This document shows positions 24,235-31,423 of a stretch of 64,000 bases of DNA, piece by piece. How positions within the stretch are numbered: position 1 is the stretch's first letter; each line of letters begins with the position of its first letter. A program made the translations under genes and the position numbers. Origin of the DNA: Streptomyces parvus (GTDB taxonomy: Bacteria > Actinomycetota > Actinomycetes > Streptomycetales > Streptomycetaceae). Where the stretch lies: the NCBI RefSeq assembly GCF_014648875.1, contig NZ_BMRY01000005.1:434001-498000 (forward strand). The letters are read 5' to 3'. The notes beneath the pieces were generated by a model, which saw only the letters and a list, made by a program, of their open reading frames with translations, did no database searches and had not been told where the DNA came from.

Positions 24235-25623
24235 CTACGCGGTTGCGGGCACCGCGGTCTTCGGCTCCGCGTCGCGGATCTCGTCGCGGTCGGCGTCGTC
24301 GCCGAAGGAGTCGATCGGGGAGGGCGAGGCGGAGTTGTACGCGTCGTGGTCGAGGATCTTCTCGCGGGCCGCGACGATCACCGGGACCAGCGCCTGGCCG
24401 GCCACGTTGGTGGCGGTGCGCATCATGTCCAGGATCGGGTCGATGGCCATGAGCAGGCCGACGCCCTCCAGCGGGAGGCCCAGCGTGGACAGGGTGAGAG
24501 TCAGCATGACCGTCGCGCCGGTGAGACCGGCGGTGGCCGCCGAGCCGATCACCGAGACGAAGGCGATCAGGAGGTAGTCACCGATGCCGAGCTGCACGTC
24601 GAAGATCTGCGCGATGAAGATCGCCGCCAGCGCCGGGTAGATCGCGGCGCAGCCGTCCATCTTCGTGGTCGCGCCGAACGGCACGGCGAAGGAGGCGTAC
24701 TCCTTCGGGACGCCGAGGCGCTCGGTGACCCGCTGGGTGACCGGCATGGTGCCGACCGAGGAGCGGGAGACGAACGCCAGCTGGATCGCGGGCCAGGCAC
24801 CCTTGAAGAACTGGAGCGGGCTGACCTTGGCGACGGTGGCCAGGAGCAGCGGGTAGACGCCGAACATCACCAGGGCGCAGCCGATGTAGACGTCGGCGGT
24901 GAAGGTCGCGTACTTGCCGATGAGGTCCCAGCCGTAGTCGGCGATGGCGTAGCCGATGAGGCCGACGGTGCCGATCGGGGCGAGGCGGATGACCCACCAC
25001 AGGGCCTTCTGGAGCAGCTCCAGGATCGACTGGCTGAGGGTGAGGATCGGCTTCGCCTTCTCGCCGAGCTTGAGGGCGGCGATACCGGCGACGGCGGCCA
25101 TGAAGACGATCTGGAGCACGTTCAGCTCGGTGAACGGCGTGATCACGTCACCGGGGACGATGCCGGTCAGGAAGTCGATCCAGCTGCCCTTGGTCTCGGA
25201 GAGCGCGCCGTCCTTCGGCGTGAGGCCGGTGCCGGAGCCCGGGTTGGTGACCAGGCCGATCGCGAGGCCGATGGCGACCGCGATCAGCGAGGTGACCATG
25301 AACCAGAGCAGGGTGCGGGTGGCCAGCCGGGCGGCGTTGTTGACCTGGCGCAGGTTGGTGATCGACACGAGGATCGCGAAGAAGACCAGCGGGGCGACGG
25401 CCAGCTTCAGCAGCTGGACGAAGAGCGAGCCGATCTCGTCGAGGGTGGTGACGAGCCAGCCGAGGTCCTGGCTGCGGGCCAGCCAGCCGAGCAGCACACC
25501 GAGGACCAGACCGGCGACGATCTGGGCCCAGAACGGGACCTTGGGTATACGGGGACGGGACCCGGAGCCGGAGCCTGTGGGCTGCTCGGCCTCGGGGGCG
25601 GTGGACGCGGGGTTCGCGGACAC
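24235..25623 (-). CDS. dicarboxylate/amino acid:cation symporter (DAACS family)
   Basis: The 462-residue integral membrane protein has about eight hydrophobic helices and the family hallmarks: the serine-rich reentrant loop in A-F-V-S-R-S-S-V-G-T-M-P, F-A-V-P-F-G-A-T-T-K-M-D-G-C-A, and the C-terminal D-P-I-L-D-M-M-R-T-A-T-N-V-A-G substrate-binding helix. DctA/GltP relatives import C4-dicarboxylates or glutamate with protons or sodium. GTG start chosen because GGAG lies 7 bases upstream; longer in-frame starts would add a non-homologous basic leader. It stands alone, with its own terminator, and a perfect dyad 250 bp upstream. Confidence 0.9.
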   Translation of the reverse strand: MSANPASTAPEAEQPTGSGSGSRPRIPKVPFWAQIVAGLVLGVLLGWLARSQDLGWLVTTLDEIGSLFVQLLKLAVAPLVFFAILVSITNLRQVNNAARLATRTLLWFMVTSLIAVAIGLAIGLVTNPGSGTGLTPKDGALSETKGSWIDFLTGIVPGDVITPFTELNVLQIVFMAAVAGIAALKLGEKAKPILTLSQSILELLQKALWWVIRLAPIGTVGLIGYAIADYGWDLIGKYATFTADVYIGCALVMFGVYPLLLATVAKVSPLQFFKGAWPAIQLAFVSRSSVGTMPVTQRVTERLGVPKEYASFAVPFGATTKMDGCAAIYPALAAIFIAQIFDVQLGIGDYLLIAFVSVIGSAATAGLTGATVMLTLTLSTLGLPLEGVGLLMAIDPILDMMRTATNVAGQALVPVIVAAREKILDHDAYNSASPSPIDSFGDDADRDEIRDAEPKTAVPATA

Positions 25624-25873
25624 GGACACACTCCAGTGAGGACGCATCGGGACACACGGAAGCCATCCGTGCGGTCGTGCGGTGGAACGGGGACGGGGTC
25701 GCGGCGCCCGCGTCGAGGGGCGGCGCCGCTGCATGATGCCGTATTCAGACTTCGCGGCAACAGACCGCGGACATACAGCGGCAGAGATCGACATGCAGGC
25801 GCGCCACGAGCGGGATGCTCGCGGCATGGCGGAGGCGCACAGCTGTCTTCACGTCGAATACGTTAACACTTGA

Positions 25874-25892
25874 ACTTTGAGAAGCTCAAAGT
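25874..25892. promoter_or_regulatory. perfect 8-3-8 dyad, candidate operator
   Basis: ACTTTGAG and CTCAAAGT flank AAG with no mismatch. It lies about 250 bp before the symporter start in an A+T-rich patch. The regulator is not known; no regulator gene is adjacent. Confidence 0.4.
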
Positions 25893-25945
25893 CTTTCTTT
25901 GGCTCAGGTGCGGTGCTCCCGCCTCGCATCTGTCCGGAAAACGCC

Positions 25946-25988
25946 CCGGACCCCGCATCGGAGCGGGTTGCTCCGGTAAGGGGTCCGG
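25946..25988 (-). terminator. hairpin after the DUF4229-like gene
   Basis: CCGGACCCC and GGGGTCCGG form a perfect 9-bp stem around a loop that can itself pair (CGGAG/CTCCG). It lies about 40 bases after the stop of the small membrane protein gene. Confidence 0.6.
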
Positions 25989-26028
25989 CGGAAGGGAGGG
26001 GTCGCGCGCGGCGCGCGTGTGAGGAACC

Positions 26029-26322
26029 TTACTGAACGGCGTCCTCACGGGTGCGGTTCGCGTCCAGGCGCGCCTTGGTGCGGTCGACGCCGGCGACGAT
26101 CTGCTGGGACATCTCGTCGCGCTGCTTGCGCAGCAGCACATAGCTGAGCGGGGCGGAGAGCACGAGGCCGAGGAGGATCACCCAGATCATGTTGGAGCCG
26201 CCGAGCCCCGAGGGGATCAGTCCGAAGTGGACGGCGACACCGGCGACGAAGAAGCAGCCGACGAAGATCAGCAGGCGCAACGCCGTGTAACGGATCATCG
26301 CGCTCGGCTTGGCAGCGGACAC
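26029..26322 (-). CDS. small membrane protein, DUF4229-like
   Basis: The 97-residue protein has two hydrophobic helices (about residues 12-33 and 43-62) followed by a charged tail with K-Q-R-D-E-M-S-Q-Q-I and D-A-N-R-T-R-E-D. The sequence M-I-R-Y-T-A-L-R-L-L-I-F near the start and L-L-R-K-Q-R-D after the second helix are typical of actinobacterial DUF4229 proteins, whose role is unknown. GTG start chosen with GAGAGG seven bases upstream; an ATG further up would add a hydrophilic leader before the first helix. It stands near menaquinone genes in many streptomycetes, as here, but function cannot be inferred. Confidence 0.8.
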   Translation of the reverse strand: MSAAKPSAMIRYTALRLLIFVGCFFVAGVAVHFGLIPSGLGGSNMIWVILLGLVLSAPLSYVLLRKQRDEMSQQIVAGVDRTKARLDANRTREDAVQ

Positions 26323-26415
26323 GGCTGGCCCTCTCTTCCCATGGACTGTCGGCACACTTCTGCCCGTCCAGTGAAGCATGGCCCGAATTCTCTCGGTTCA
26401 GGGGGTTGCCGGGCG

Positions 26416-26937
26416 TCAGAGCGGCAGCAGCATGATGATGTCGTCGCGGTCGTCGCCCGGGGCGACGCGGATGGCGTCCGGGACCCGGCCGACCTCCTTG
26501 TAGCCGCAGGCGGCGTAGAAGCGGTCGTTGCCGGTGCCGCCCCGGCAGGTGAGCCGGATGGCCTCGATGCCCTCGATGGAGCGCGCGGCGTCGGCGGCGG
26601 CCGCCATGAGGTCGCGGCCGCACCCCTGGCCCTGGAGCCGGGGGTGGACCATGACCGTGTAGAGCCACAGCCAGTGCTTCATCAGCCGGTGGTCGTTGAG
26701 CGTGAGGAAGGCCGTGGCGGCGACCGCGCCGTCCTCGTCCCGGCCGACCAGCAGCCTGACCGTCCCCTTCTCCATGGCGGTGAGGTGCTTGAGCAGATCG
26801 GGCCGGATCTCCTCGGGGGTGACGGGCGGGACGAAGCCGACGGCCCCGCCCGCGTTGGTGACGTCGGCCCACAGGGCGGTGATGCCGTCCCGGAGGTCCG
26901 GGGTGAACGAGGGGTCCAGCTCAAAAGTAAGGGCCAT
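26416..26937 (-). CDS. GNAT family N-acetyltransferase
   Basis: The 173-residue protein shows the GNAT core: beta-strand 4 V-M-V-H-P-R-L-Q-G-Q-G-C-G-R-D-L-M, which is the acetyl-CoA pyrophosphate loop (Q-x-x-G-x-G), and the later R-F-Y-A-A-C-G-Y-K-E-V-G-R motif B. It would transfer acetyl from acetyl-CoA to an amine; the acceptor is unknown. Start placed at the Met of A-L-T-F-E-L, since the longer frame reads through the terminator of the MqnE gene. Ribosome binding is poor, with only short purine runs upstream. Confidence 0.87.
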   Translation of the reverse strand: MALTFELDPSFTPDLRDGITALWADVTNAGGAVGFVPPVTPEEIRPDLLKHLTAMEKGTVRLLVGRDEDGAVAATAFLTLNDHRLMKHWLWLYTVMVHPRLQGQGCGRDLMAAAADAARSIEGIEAIRLTCRGGTGNDRFYAACGYKEVGRVPDAIRVAPGDDRDDIIMLLPL

Positions 26938-26990
26938 ACAGCAAGAGTAACTATTACCGCCAGAGAGGTCCAACCCCGTCCGGGACATAC

Positions 26991-27025
26991 GAAAGCCCCG
27001 GCCGGGGACGGCGGCCGGGGCTTTC
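26991..27025. terminator. strong hairpin after mqnE
   Basis: A 13-bp perfect stem (GAAAGCCCCGGCC and complement) with a 9-base loop starts 16 bases after the mqnE stop. The A-rich start and T-rich end on opposite strands make it a likely intrinsic terminator. Confidence 0.78.
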
Positions 27026-27040
27026 ATCACGGGATACGTG

Positions 27041-28204
27041 TCAGACGCGCATCGGCTGCGGCGACTCGCGCAGACCGGCGTCCGGGCCCGGGTACTCGCG
27101 CAGGATCTCGTACCGGGTGTTCCGCTCGACCGGCCGGAAACCGGCGTCACGGATCAGGTCGAGCAGGTCGTCGCGGCCGAGCTTGTTCGGCGTGCCGAAG
27201 TCATCGGCGTCATGCGTGATCTTGTACTCGACGACCGAGCCGTCCATGTCGTCCGCGCCGTGCTGGAGCGCGAGCTGGGCGGTCTGCACACCGTGCATCA
27301 CCCAGAACACCTTGACGTGCGGCACGTTGTCGAAGAGCAGACGGGAGACCGCGAAGGTCTTCAGCGCCTCCGCGCCGGTCGCCATCGTCGTGCGCGCCTG
27401 GAGCTTGTTGCGGACCTTGCCGTCCTTCATGTCCACGAAGTCGTGCTGGTAGCGCAGCGGGATGAAGACCTGGAAGCCGCCGGTCTCGTCCTGCATCTCC
27501 CGCAGCCGCAGCACGTGGTCGACGCGGTGACGGTGCTCCTCGATGTGCCCGTACAGCATCGTCGCGGGGGTCTTGAGCCCCTTCTCGTGCGCCAGGCGGT
27601 GGATGCGCGACCAGTCCTCCCAGTGGGTGCGGTGGTCGACGATGTGCTGGCGGACCTCCCAGTCGAAGATCTCCGCGCCGCCGCCGGTCAGCGATTCGAG
27701 ACCGGCCTCGATCAGCTCGTCGAGGATCTCGGAGGCCGAGAGCCCGGAGATCGTCTCGAAGTGGTGGATCTCCGTCGCCGTGAACGCCTTCAGCGCCACG
27801 TTCGGCAGGGCTTCCTTCAGCGCGCTGAGCGAACGCGGGTAGTAGCGCCACGGGAGGGTCGGGTGGAGGCCGTTGACGATGTGGAGCTCGGTCAGGTTCT
27901 CGTTCTCCATCGCCTTGGCGAGGCGGACGGCCTCCTCGATGCGCATCGTGTACGCGTCCTTCTCGCCCGGCTTGCGCTGGAACGAGCAGTACGCGCACGA
28001 GGCGGTGCACACGTTCGTCATGTTGAGGTGACGGTTTACGTTGAAGTGCACCACGTCGCCGTTCTTGCGCGTACGCACCTCGTGCGCCAGCCCGCCGAGC
28101 CACGCCAGGTCGTCGGACGCGTAGAGGGCGATCCCGTCCTCGCGGGTCAGCCGCTCGCCGGCCCGGACCTTCTCCTCCAGCTCGCGCTTGAGTCCCGCGT
28201 CCAC
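27041..28204 (-). CDS. mqnE: aminofutalosine synthase MqnE
   Basis: The 387-residue radical SAM enzyme joins 3-[(1-carboxyvinyl)oxy]benzoate and SAM to give aminofutalosine, an early step of the futalosine menaquinone route. The cluster motif is C66-T-A-S-C70-A-Y-C73, followed by the SAM-binding G-G-E-like region and conserved E-L-H-I-V-N-G-L-H-P and S-L-T-G-G-G-A-E. GTG start with GGGAGG six bases before it; the longer open frame upstream runs into the Lrp gene and is not coding. Gene lies 92 bp after the Lrp-type regulator, whose product may sense an amino acid. Confidence 0.95.
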   Translation of the reverse strand: MDAGLKRELEEKVRAGERLTREDGIALYASDDLAWLGGLAHEVRTRKNGDVVHFNVNRHLNMTNVCTASCAYCSFQRKPGEKDAYTMRIEEAVRLAKAMENENLTELHIVNGLHPTLPWRYYPRSLSALKEALPNVALKAFTATEIHHFETISGLSASEILDELIEAGLESLTGGGAEIFDWEVRQHIVDHRTHWEDWSRIHRLAHEKGLKTPATMLYGHIEEHRHRVDHVLRLREMQDETGGFQVFIPLRYQHDFVDMKDGKVRNKLQARTTMATGAEALKTFAVSRLLFDNVPHVKVFWVMHGVQTAQLALQHGADDMDGSVVEYKITHDADDFGTPNKLGRDDLLDLIRDAGFRPVERNTRYEILREYPGPDAGLRESPQPMRV

Positions 28205-28296
28205 CCGTCGCCTCCCAAATCTCCGTGTATCAGGCTCCGACCACGGTACTCCCCCACCCTTCGGGCGGGAGGAGCCCCCTGTGCGGCGCTCCGCGC

Positions 28297-28752
28297 CTAC
28301 GACTCCTCGGGGAGTTCCCCGACCCGGTTCTCCCACTTGGTGGAGAGCACGATCGTCGTACGCGTCCGCGAGACGCCCTTCGTTCCGCTGAGGCGGCGGA
28401 TCGTCTTCTCCAGGCCGTCCACGTCGCCGACCCGGACCTTGAGCATGTACGAGTCGTCGCCCGCGATGAACCAGCAGTCCTCGATCTCCGCCAGGTCCTT
28501 CAGACGGTGCGCCACGTCCTCGTGGTCGGCCGCGTCCGAGAGCGAGATCCCGATCAGCGCGGTGACGCCGAGGCCGAGCGACGCGGAGTCGACGGTGGCG
28601 CGGTAGCCGGTGATGACACCGGCGGTTTCCAGCCGGTTGATGCGGTCGGTGACGCTGGGCCCGGAGAGCCCGACGAGCCGTCCCAGCTCGGCGTACGAGG
28701 CCCTGCCGTTCTCCCTGAGGGCCTGGATGAGCTGCCTGTCCACCGCGTCCAT
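28297..28752 (-). CDS. Lrp/AsnC family transcriptional regulator
   Basis: The 151-residue protein has the AsnC-type winged helix at its start (M-D-A-V-D-R-Q-L-I-Q-A-L, then Y-A-E-L-G-R-L-V-G-L-S-G-P-S-V-T-D-R-I-N-R-L) and a C-terminal RAM ligand domain (V-T-A-L-I-G-I-S-L, D-S-Y-M-L-K-V). Such proteins bind amino acids and form octamers on DNA. The Met with GGAAGG nine bases upstream was preferred to a Met six codons earlier. It is divergent from a 44-residue protein gene and precedes mqnE. Confidence 0.93.
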   Translation of the reverse strand: MDAVDRQLIQALRENGRASYAELGRLVGLSGPSVTDRINRLETAGVITGYRATVDSASLGLGVTALIGISLSDAADHEDVAHRLKDLAEIEDCWFIAGDDSYMLKVRVGDVDGLEKTIRRLSGTKGVSRTRTTIVLSTKWENRVGELPEES

Positions 28753-28885
28753 ATGACTGAAACCTTCCATTGTTCAGCAGTACCGCGAGTCTACGTGTAG
28801 AATCTAAGGCGTGTAGGGCCGACACCCTGCAAATCTTCTAGAACATCCAAGAAACGCTTTCGAATCTTCAGGAGTGAACTTCACC

Positions 28886-29020
28886 GTGTACACGATCGAG
28901 ATGGCCTACGCCCGGATGCGCGAGCTGCAGGACCTGGCCAACCGCTCGCGTGCCCACCAGCCCGCCGCCGCGCACCGCGTCGACAAGACCCGCTCCCCGC
29001 GCTCGCCCAAGAAGCGCTGA
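28886..29020 (+). CDS. 44-residue basic protein of unknown function
   Basis: A GTG start with AGGAG 11 bases upstream opens a 44-codon frame: M-Y-T-I-E-M-A-Y-A-R-M-R-E-L-Q-D-L-A, then a basic tail R-S-P-R-S-P-K-K-R. The first 18 residues form one amphipathic helix; the rest is Arg/Pro/Lys-rich. It lies in the gap between the divergent Lrp regulator and the convergent UbiX gene. Third-position G+C is high throughout, as in genuine Streptomyces genes, and the ribosome site is well formed, which supports coding. No known domain was recognised; binding to nucleic acid or an acidic partner is possible. Confidence 0.6.
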   Translation: MYTIEMAYARMRELQDLANRSRAHQPAAAHRVDKTRSPRSPKKR

Positions 29021-29030
29021 CCCGGGCCTC

Positions 29031-29714
29031 TCAGCCCTCCGGGCTGCGGGAGCCGCCACCGAGCTCTCCCTCCCAGCGGCGGTACAGCCGGTGTTCCACC
29101 CCGGCCGCGTCCAGCACCCGCCCCGCGACGAAATCCACCAGGTCCTGGATGTGCGTCGCGCCCGCGTAGAACGCCGGAGAGGCGGGCAGCACGACCGCGC
29201 CCGCCTCGTCCAGGGCCACCATCTGCTTCAGCGTCTGGCCGCTCAGCGGGGTCTCGCGCACCGCGACGACGAGCGGGCGGCGCTCCTTGAGCGTCACGCT
29301 CGCGGCCCGCTGGAGCAGGTCCTTCGACAGACCGAGCGCCACTCCGGCCACACAGGCCGTCGAGGCCGGCACGATGAGCATCCCCTTCGCCGGGTACGAC
29401 CCGGAGGACGGCCCGGCGGCCAGATCACCGGCCGGCCAGTGGCGTACGCGCTCCAGCTCCGCGTCCCCCACCGCGAAGGCGTCCGGCTTCCCGTCGGCGC
29501 CGCGATCCAGCCAGACCCGCAGGTCCTCGCGCCAGTGCCCGTCCCGGAACGCGATGCCGGTCTCGTCCAGCAGCGTGAGGCGCGAGGCCCGGCTCACCAC
29601 CAGGTCGACGCTCTCACCGGCCGCCAGGAGCCCGCGCAGGACGGCGGCCGCGAACGGGGTACCCGAAGCACCGGACACCCCGACAATCCAAGGCCGCCGC
29701 TGCTGCTGAGTCAC
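29031..29714 (-). CDS. UbiX-like flavin prenyltransferase (menaquinone pathway)
   Basis: The 227-residue flavoprotein makes prenylated FMN for a UbiD decarboxylase. The start P-W-I-V-G-V-S-G-A-S-G-T-P is the UbiX phosphate-binding loop, followed by S-R-A-S, and later V-P-A-S-T-A-C-V-A-G-V-A and V-A-V-R-E-T-P-L-S, all typical. GTG start with AGGA five bases upstream. It is the only UbiX here and works with the UbiD-like decarboxylase encoded about 1.7 kb away on the same strand. In the futalosine pathway this protein is called MqnM. Confidence 0.92.
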   Translation of the reverse strand: MTQQQRRPWIVGVSGASGTPFAAAVLRGLLAAGESVDLVVSRASRLTLLDETGIAFRDGHWREDLRVWLDRGADGKPDAFAVGDAELERVRHWPAGDLAAGPSSGSYPAKGMLIVPASTACVAGVALGLSKDLLQRAASVTLKERRPLVVAVRETPLSGQTLKQMVALDEAGAVVLPASPAFYAGATHIQDLVDFVAGRVLDAAGVEHRLYRRWEGELGGGSRSPEG

Positions 29715-29835
29715 TGAAGTCCTGGATTCCACACCCGCGAGCCTATCCGGCGCGCCTTCGCGGGCGGCACCCGGAACCGGGCGGAGGCCACAGACGTTCT
29801 CCGGGTGACGGGCAACCCGGGGGCAGGGGCAGACC

Positions 29836-30468
29836 ATGGGTGATTACTGGACGACCGACCGCACCACGGACCACGGCACCACCGGCAGCGCGCGAGCCCT
29901 GACCGCCGGGCTCCTGATGGCGGGCTGGGTGGCCCTGCTGTGGGTCCTCGAAGGGATCGACGTGGCCACGGGCCACGCTCTCGACACGTACGGCATCAGC
30001 CCGCGCGAGATGTCCGAACTGCGGGACGTGGTGCCCGCCGCGTTCCTGCACAGCGGCTGGGAGCACGTGGCCTCCAACAGCGTCCCGCTGCTGGTCCTCG
30101 GCTTCATAGCCGCCCTCGCGGGGCTCCGCCGGTTCGCCGCCGTCGTCCTCACGATCATCGTGGCCAGCGGCCTCGGCGTCTGGCTGACCGCCCCGGAGAA
30201 CACGATCACGCTCGGCGCGTCCGGCGTGGTCTTCGGGCTGTTGGGCTATCTGCTGGTCCGCGGCTTCGTGGACCGCCGCCCCTGGGACATCCTCATAGGC
30301 GTCGGCGTCGCCGTGGTCTACGGCTCGCTGCTCTGGGGCGTCCTGCCGACCCAGTCGGGCGTCAGCTGGCAGGGGCACCTGTTCGGGCTGATCGGCGGCG
30401 TGGCGGCGGCGTTCCTCTTCCGCCGCCCGTCCTCGCGTCGCGGCCCGGACAACCTGGTCACGGTCTGA
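29836..30468 (+). CDS. rhomboid family intramembrane serine protease
   Basis: The 210-residue membrane protein has six or so hydrophobic helices. The catalytic serine is in L-G-A-S129-G-V-V-F-G and the catalytic histidine in S-W-Q-G-H181-L-F-G-L-I-G-G, the full rhomboid dyad. The early H-S-G-W-E-H-L/V motif (about residues 72-77) is also present. It would cleave membrane proteins inside the bilayer. It is inserted between menaquinone genes, on the opposite strand, so a role in that pathway is not implied. Ribosome site is weak. Confidence 0.92.
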   Translation: MGDYWTTDRTTDHGTTGSARALTAGLLMAGWVALLWVLEGIDVATGHALDTYGISPREMSELRDVVPAAFLHSGWEHVASNSVPLLVLGFIAALAGLRRFAAVVLTIIVASGLGVWLTAPENTITLGASGVVFGLLGYLLVRGFVDRRPWDILIGVGVAVVYGSLLWGVLPTQSGVSWQGHLFGLIGGVAAAFLFRRPSSRRGPDNLVTV

Positions 30469-30502
30469 GCCACGGTTATTACGGCGCAATAGCCGCCAGG
30501 CC

Positions 30503-31423
30503 TTACGGGGTCAGGCCCCGCGCCAGCAGGTCCAGCAGCGCGCAGGCGAACAGCGCGATGCCGATGAAGCCGTTCACCGAGAAGAACGCCCGGTTCAGCC
30601 GGGACAGGTCGTGCGGCCGCACGACCCGGTGCTCGTAGACGAACGCCACGGCGACGACCGCCATGCCGATCCAGTAGAAGACCTCCGCGTCCGTGGCCAG
30701 CCCGAACCACACCAGCAGCCCGGTCGTGATCACGTGGCAGACCCGCGCGCCCCACAGCGCGGCCGGGATCCCGAAGCGCGCCGGGAAGGAGAGCACCCCG
30801 TGGGCCCGGTCCGCCTGGACATCCTGGCAGGCGAAGATCAGGTCGAAGCCGCCGATCCAGATCCCCACCGCGAGCCCGAGGATCACCGCGTCCCACGACC
30901 AGCTGCCGGTCACCGCGAGCCAGGCGCCGACCGGGCCGATGGCCTGCGCGAGCCCCAGGATGGCGTGCGGGAAGTTCGTGAACCGCTTGCCGTACGGGTA
31001 GACCACCATCGGGACGACGGCCACCGGCGCGAGCACCAGGCAGAGCGGGTTGAGCAGGGCGGCGGCGCCCAGGAAGACGGCCAGCGCGACGATCGCGCCG
31101 GTCCACGCCGACTTCACCGACACCGCGCCCGTCACCAGCTCCCGGCCCGCGGTGCGCGGGTTCCGGGCGTCGATCTCCCGGTCGATGATCCGGTTGGCGG
31201 CCATCGCGAACGTCCGCAGCCCCACCATCGCCAGGGTGACCAGCAGCAGGACACCCCAGTGGATCGTGCCGTCCAGCCGGAACATCGCGGTCAGCGCGGC
31301 GATGTAGGCGAAGGGCAGCGCGAAGACGGAGTGCTCGATCATCACGAGCCGCAGGAACGCCTTCACCTTGCCGCTGGAGGGTGCGGGGCCCTGGACGGAC
31401 GCCGCTTCTGCCGCACTGCTCAC
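30503..31423 (-). CDS. mqnP: UbiA-like prenyltransferase of menaquinone synthesis (MqnP)
   Basis: The 306-residue integral membrane protein has the two UbiA aspartate-rich motifs: N-R-I-I-D-R-E-I-D near residue 75 and D-L-I-F-A-C-Q-D-V-Q-A-D near residue 195. In the futalosine pathway such a protein attaches the isoprenoid chain to the naphthoate ring. It begins with a GTG that overlaps the UbiD stop by GTGA, so translation is coupled to the decarboxylase, which acts next or before. Assigned to menaquinone from gene context; sequence alone would also allow other ring acceptors. Confidence 0.9.
   Translation of the reverse strand: MSSAAEAASVQGPAPSSGKVKAFLRLVMIEHSVFALPFAYIAALTAMFRLDGTIHWGVLLLVTLAMVGLRTFAMAANRIIDREIDARNPRTAGRELVTGAVSVKSAWTGAIVALAVFLGAAALLNPLCLVLAPVAVVPMVVYPYGKRFTNFPHAILGLAQAIGPVGAWLAVTGSWSWDAVILGLAVGIWIGGFDLIFACQDVQADRAHGVLSFPARFGIPAALWGARVCHVITTGLLVWFGLATDAEVFYWIGMAVVAVAFVYEHRVVRPHDLSRLNRAFFSVNGFIGIALFACALLDLLARGLTP

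Larger units (their letters stand above)
25624..26028. other. promoter region of the symporter gene
   Basis: No gene is supported in these 405 bp. The stretch contains an 8-3-8 perfect dyad (25874-25892) and the terminator of the upstream small membrane protein gene (25946-25988). The part around 25860-25910 is clearly A+T-rich for this genome, as expected for a promoter. Confidence 0.5.

Noticed and set aside
24062..24577. Forward frame of 171 codons before the symporter
   Set aside because: It runs through the terminator hairpin and into the antisense of the symporter gene, and has no family features.
27041..28825. A longer MqnE frame through the Lrp gene
   Set aside because: The extension overlaps a complete Lrp-type gene on the same strand, and the GTG at 28204 has a good ribosome site and correct family length.
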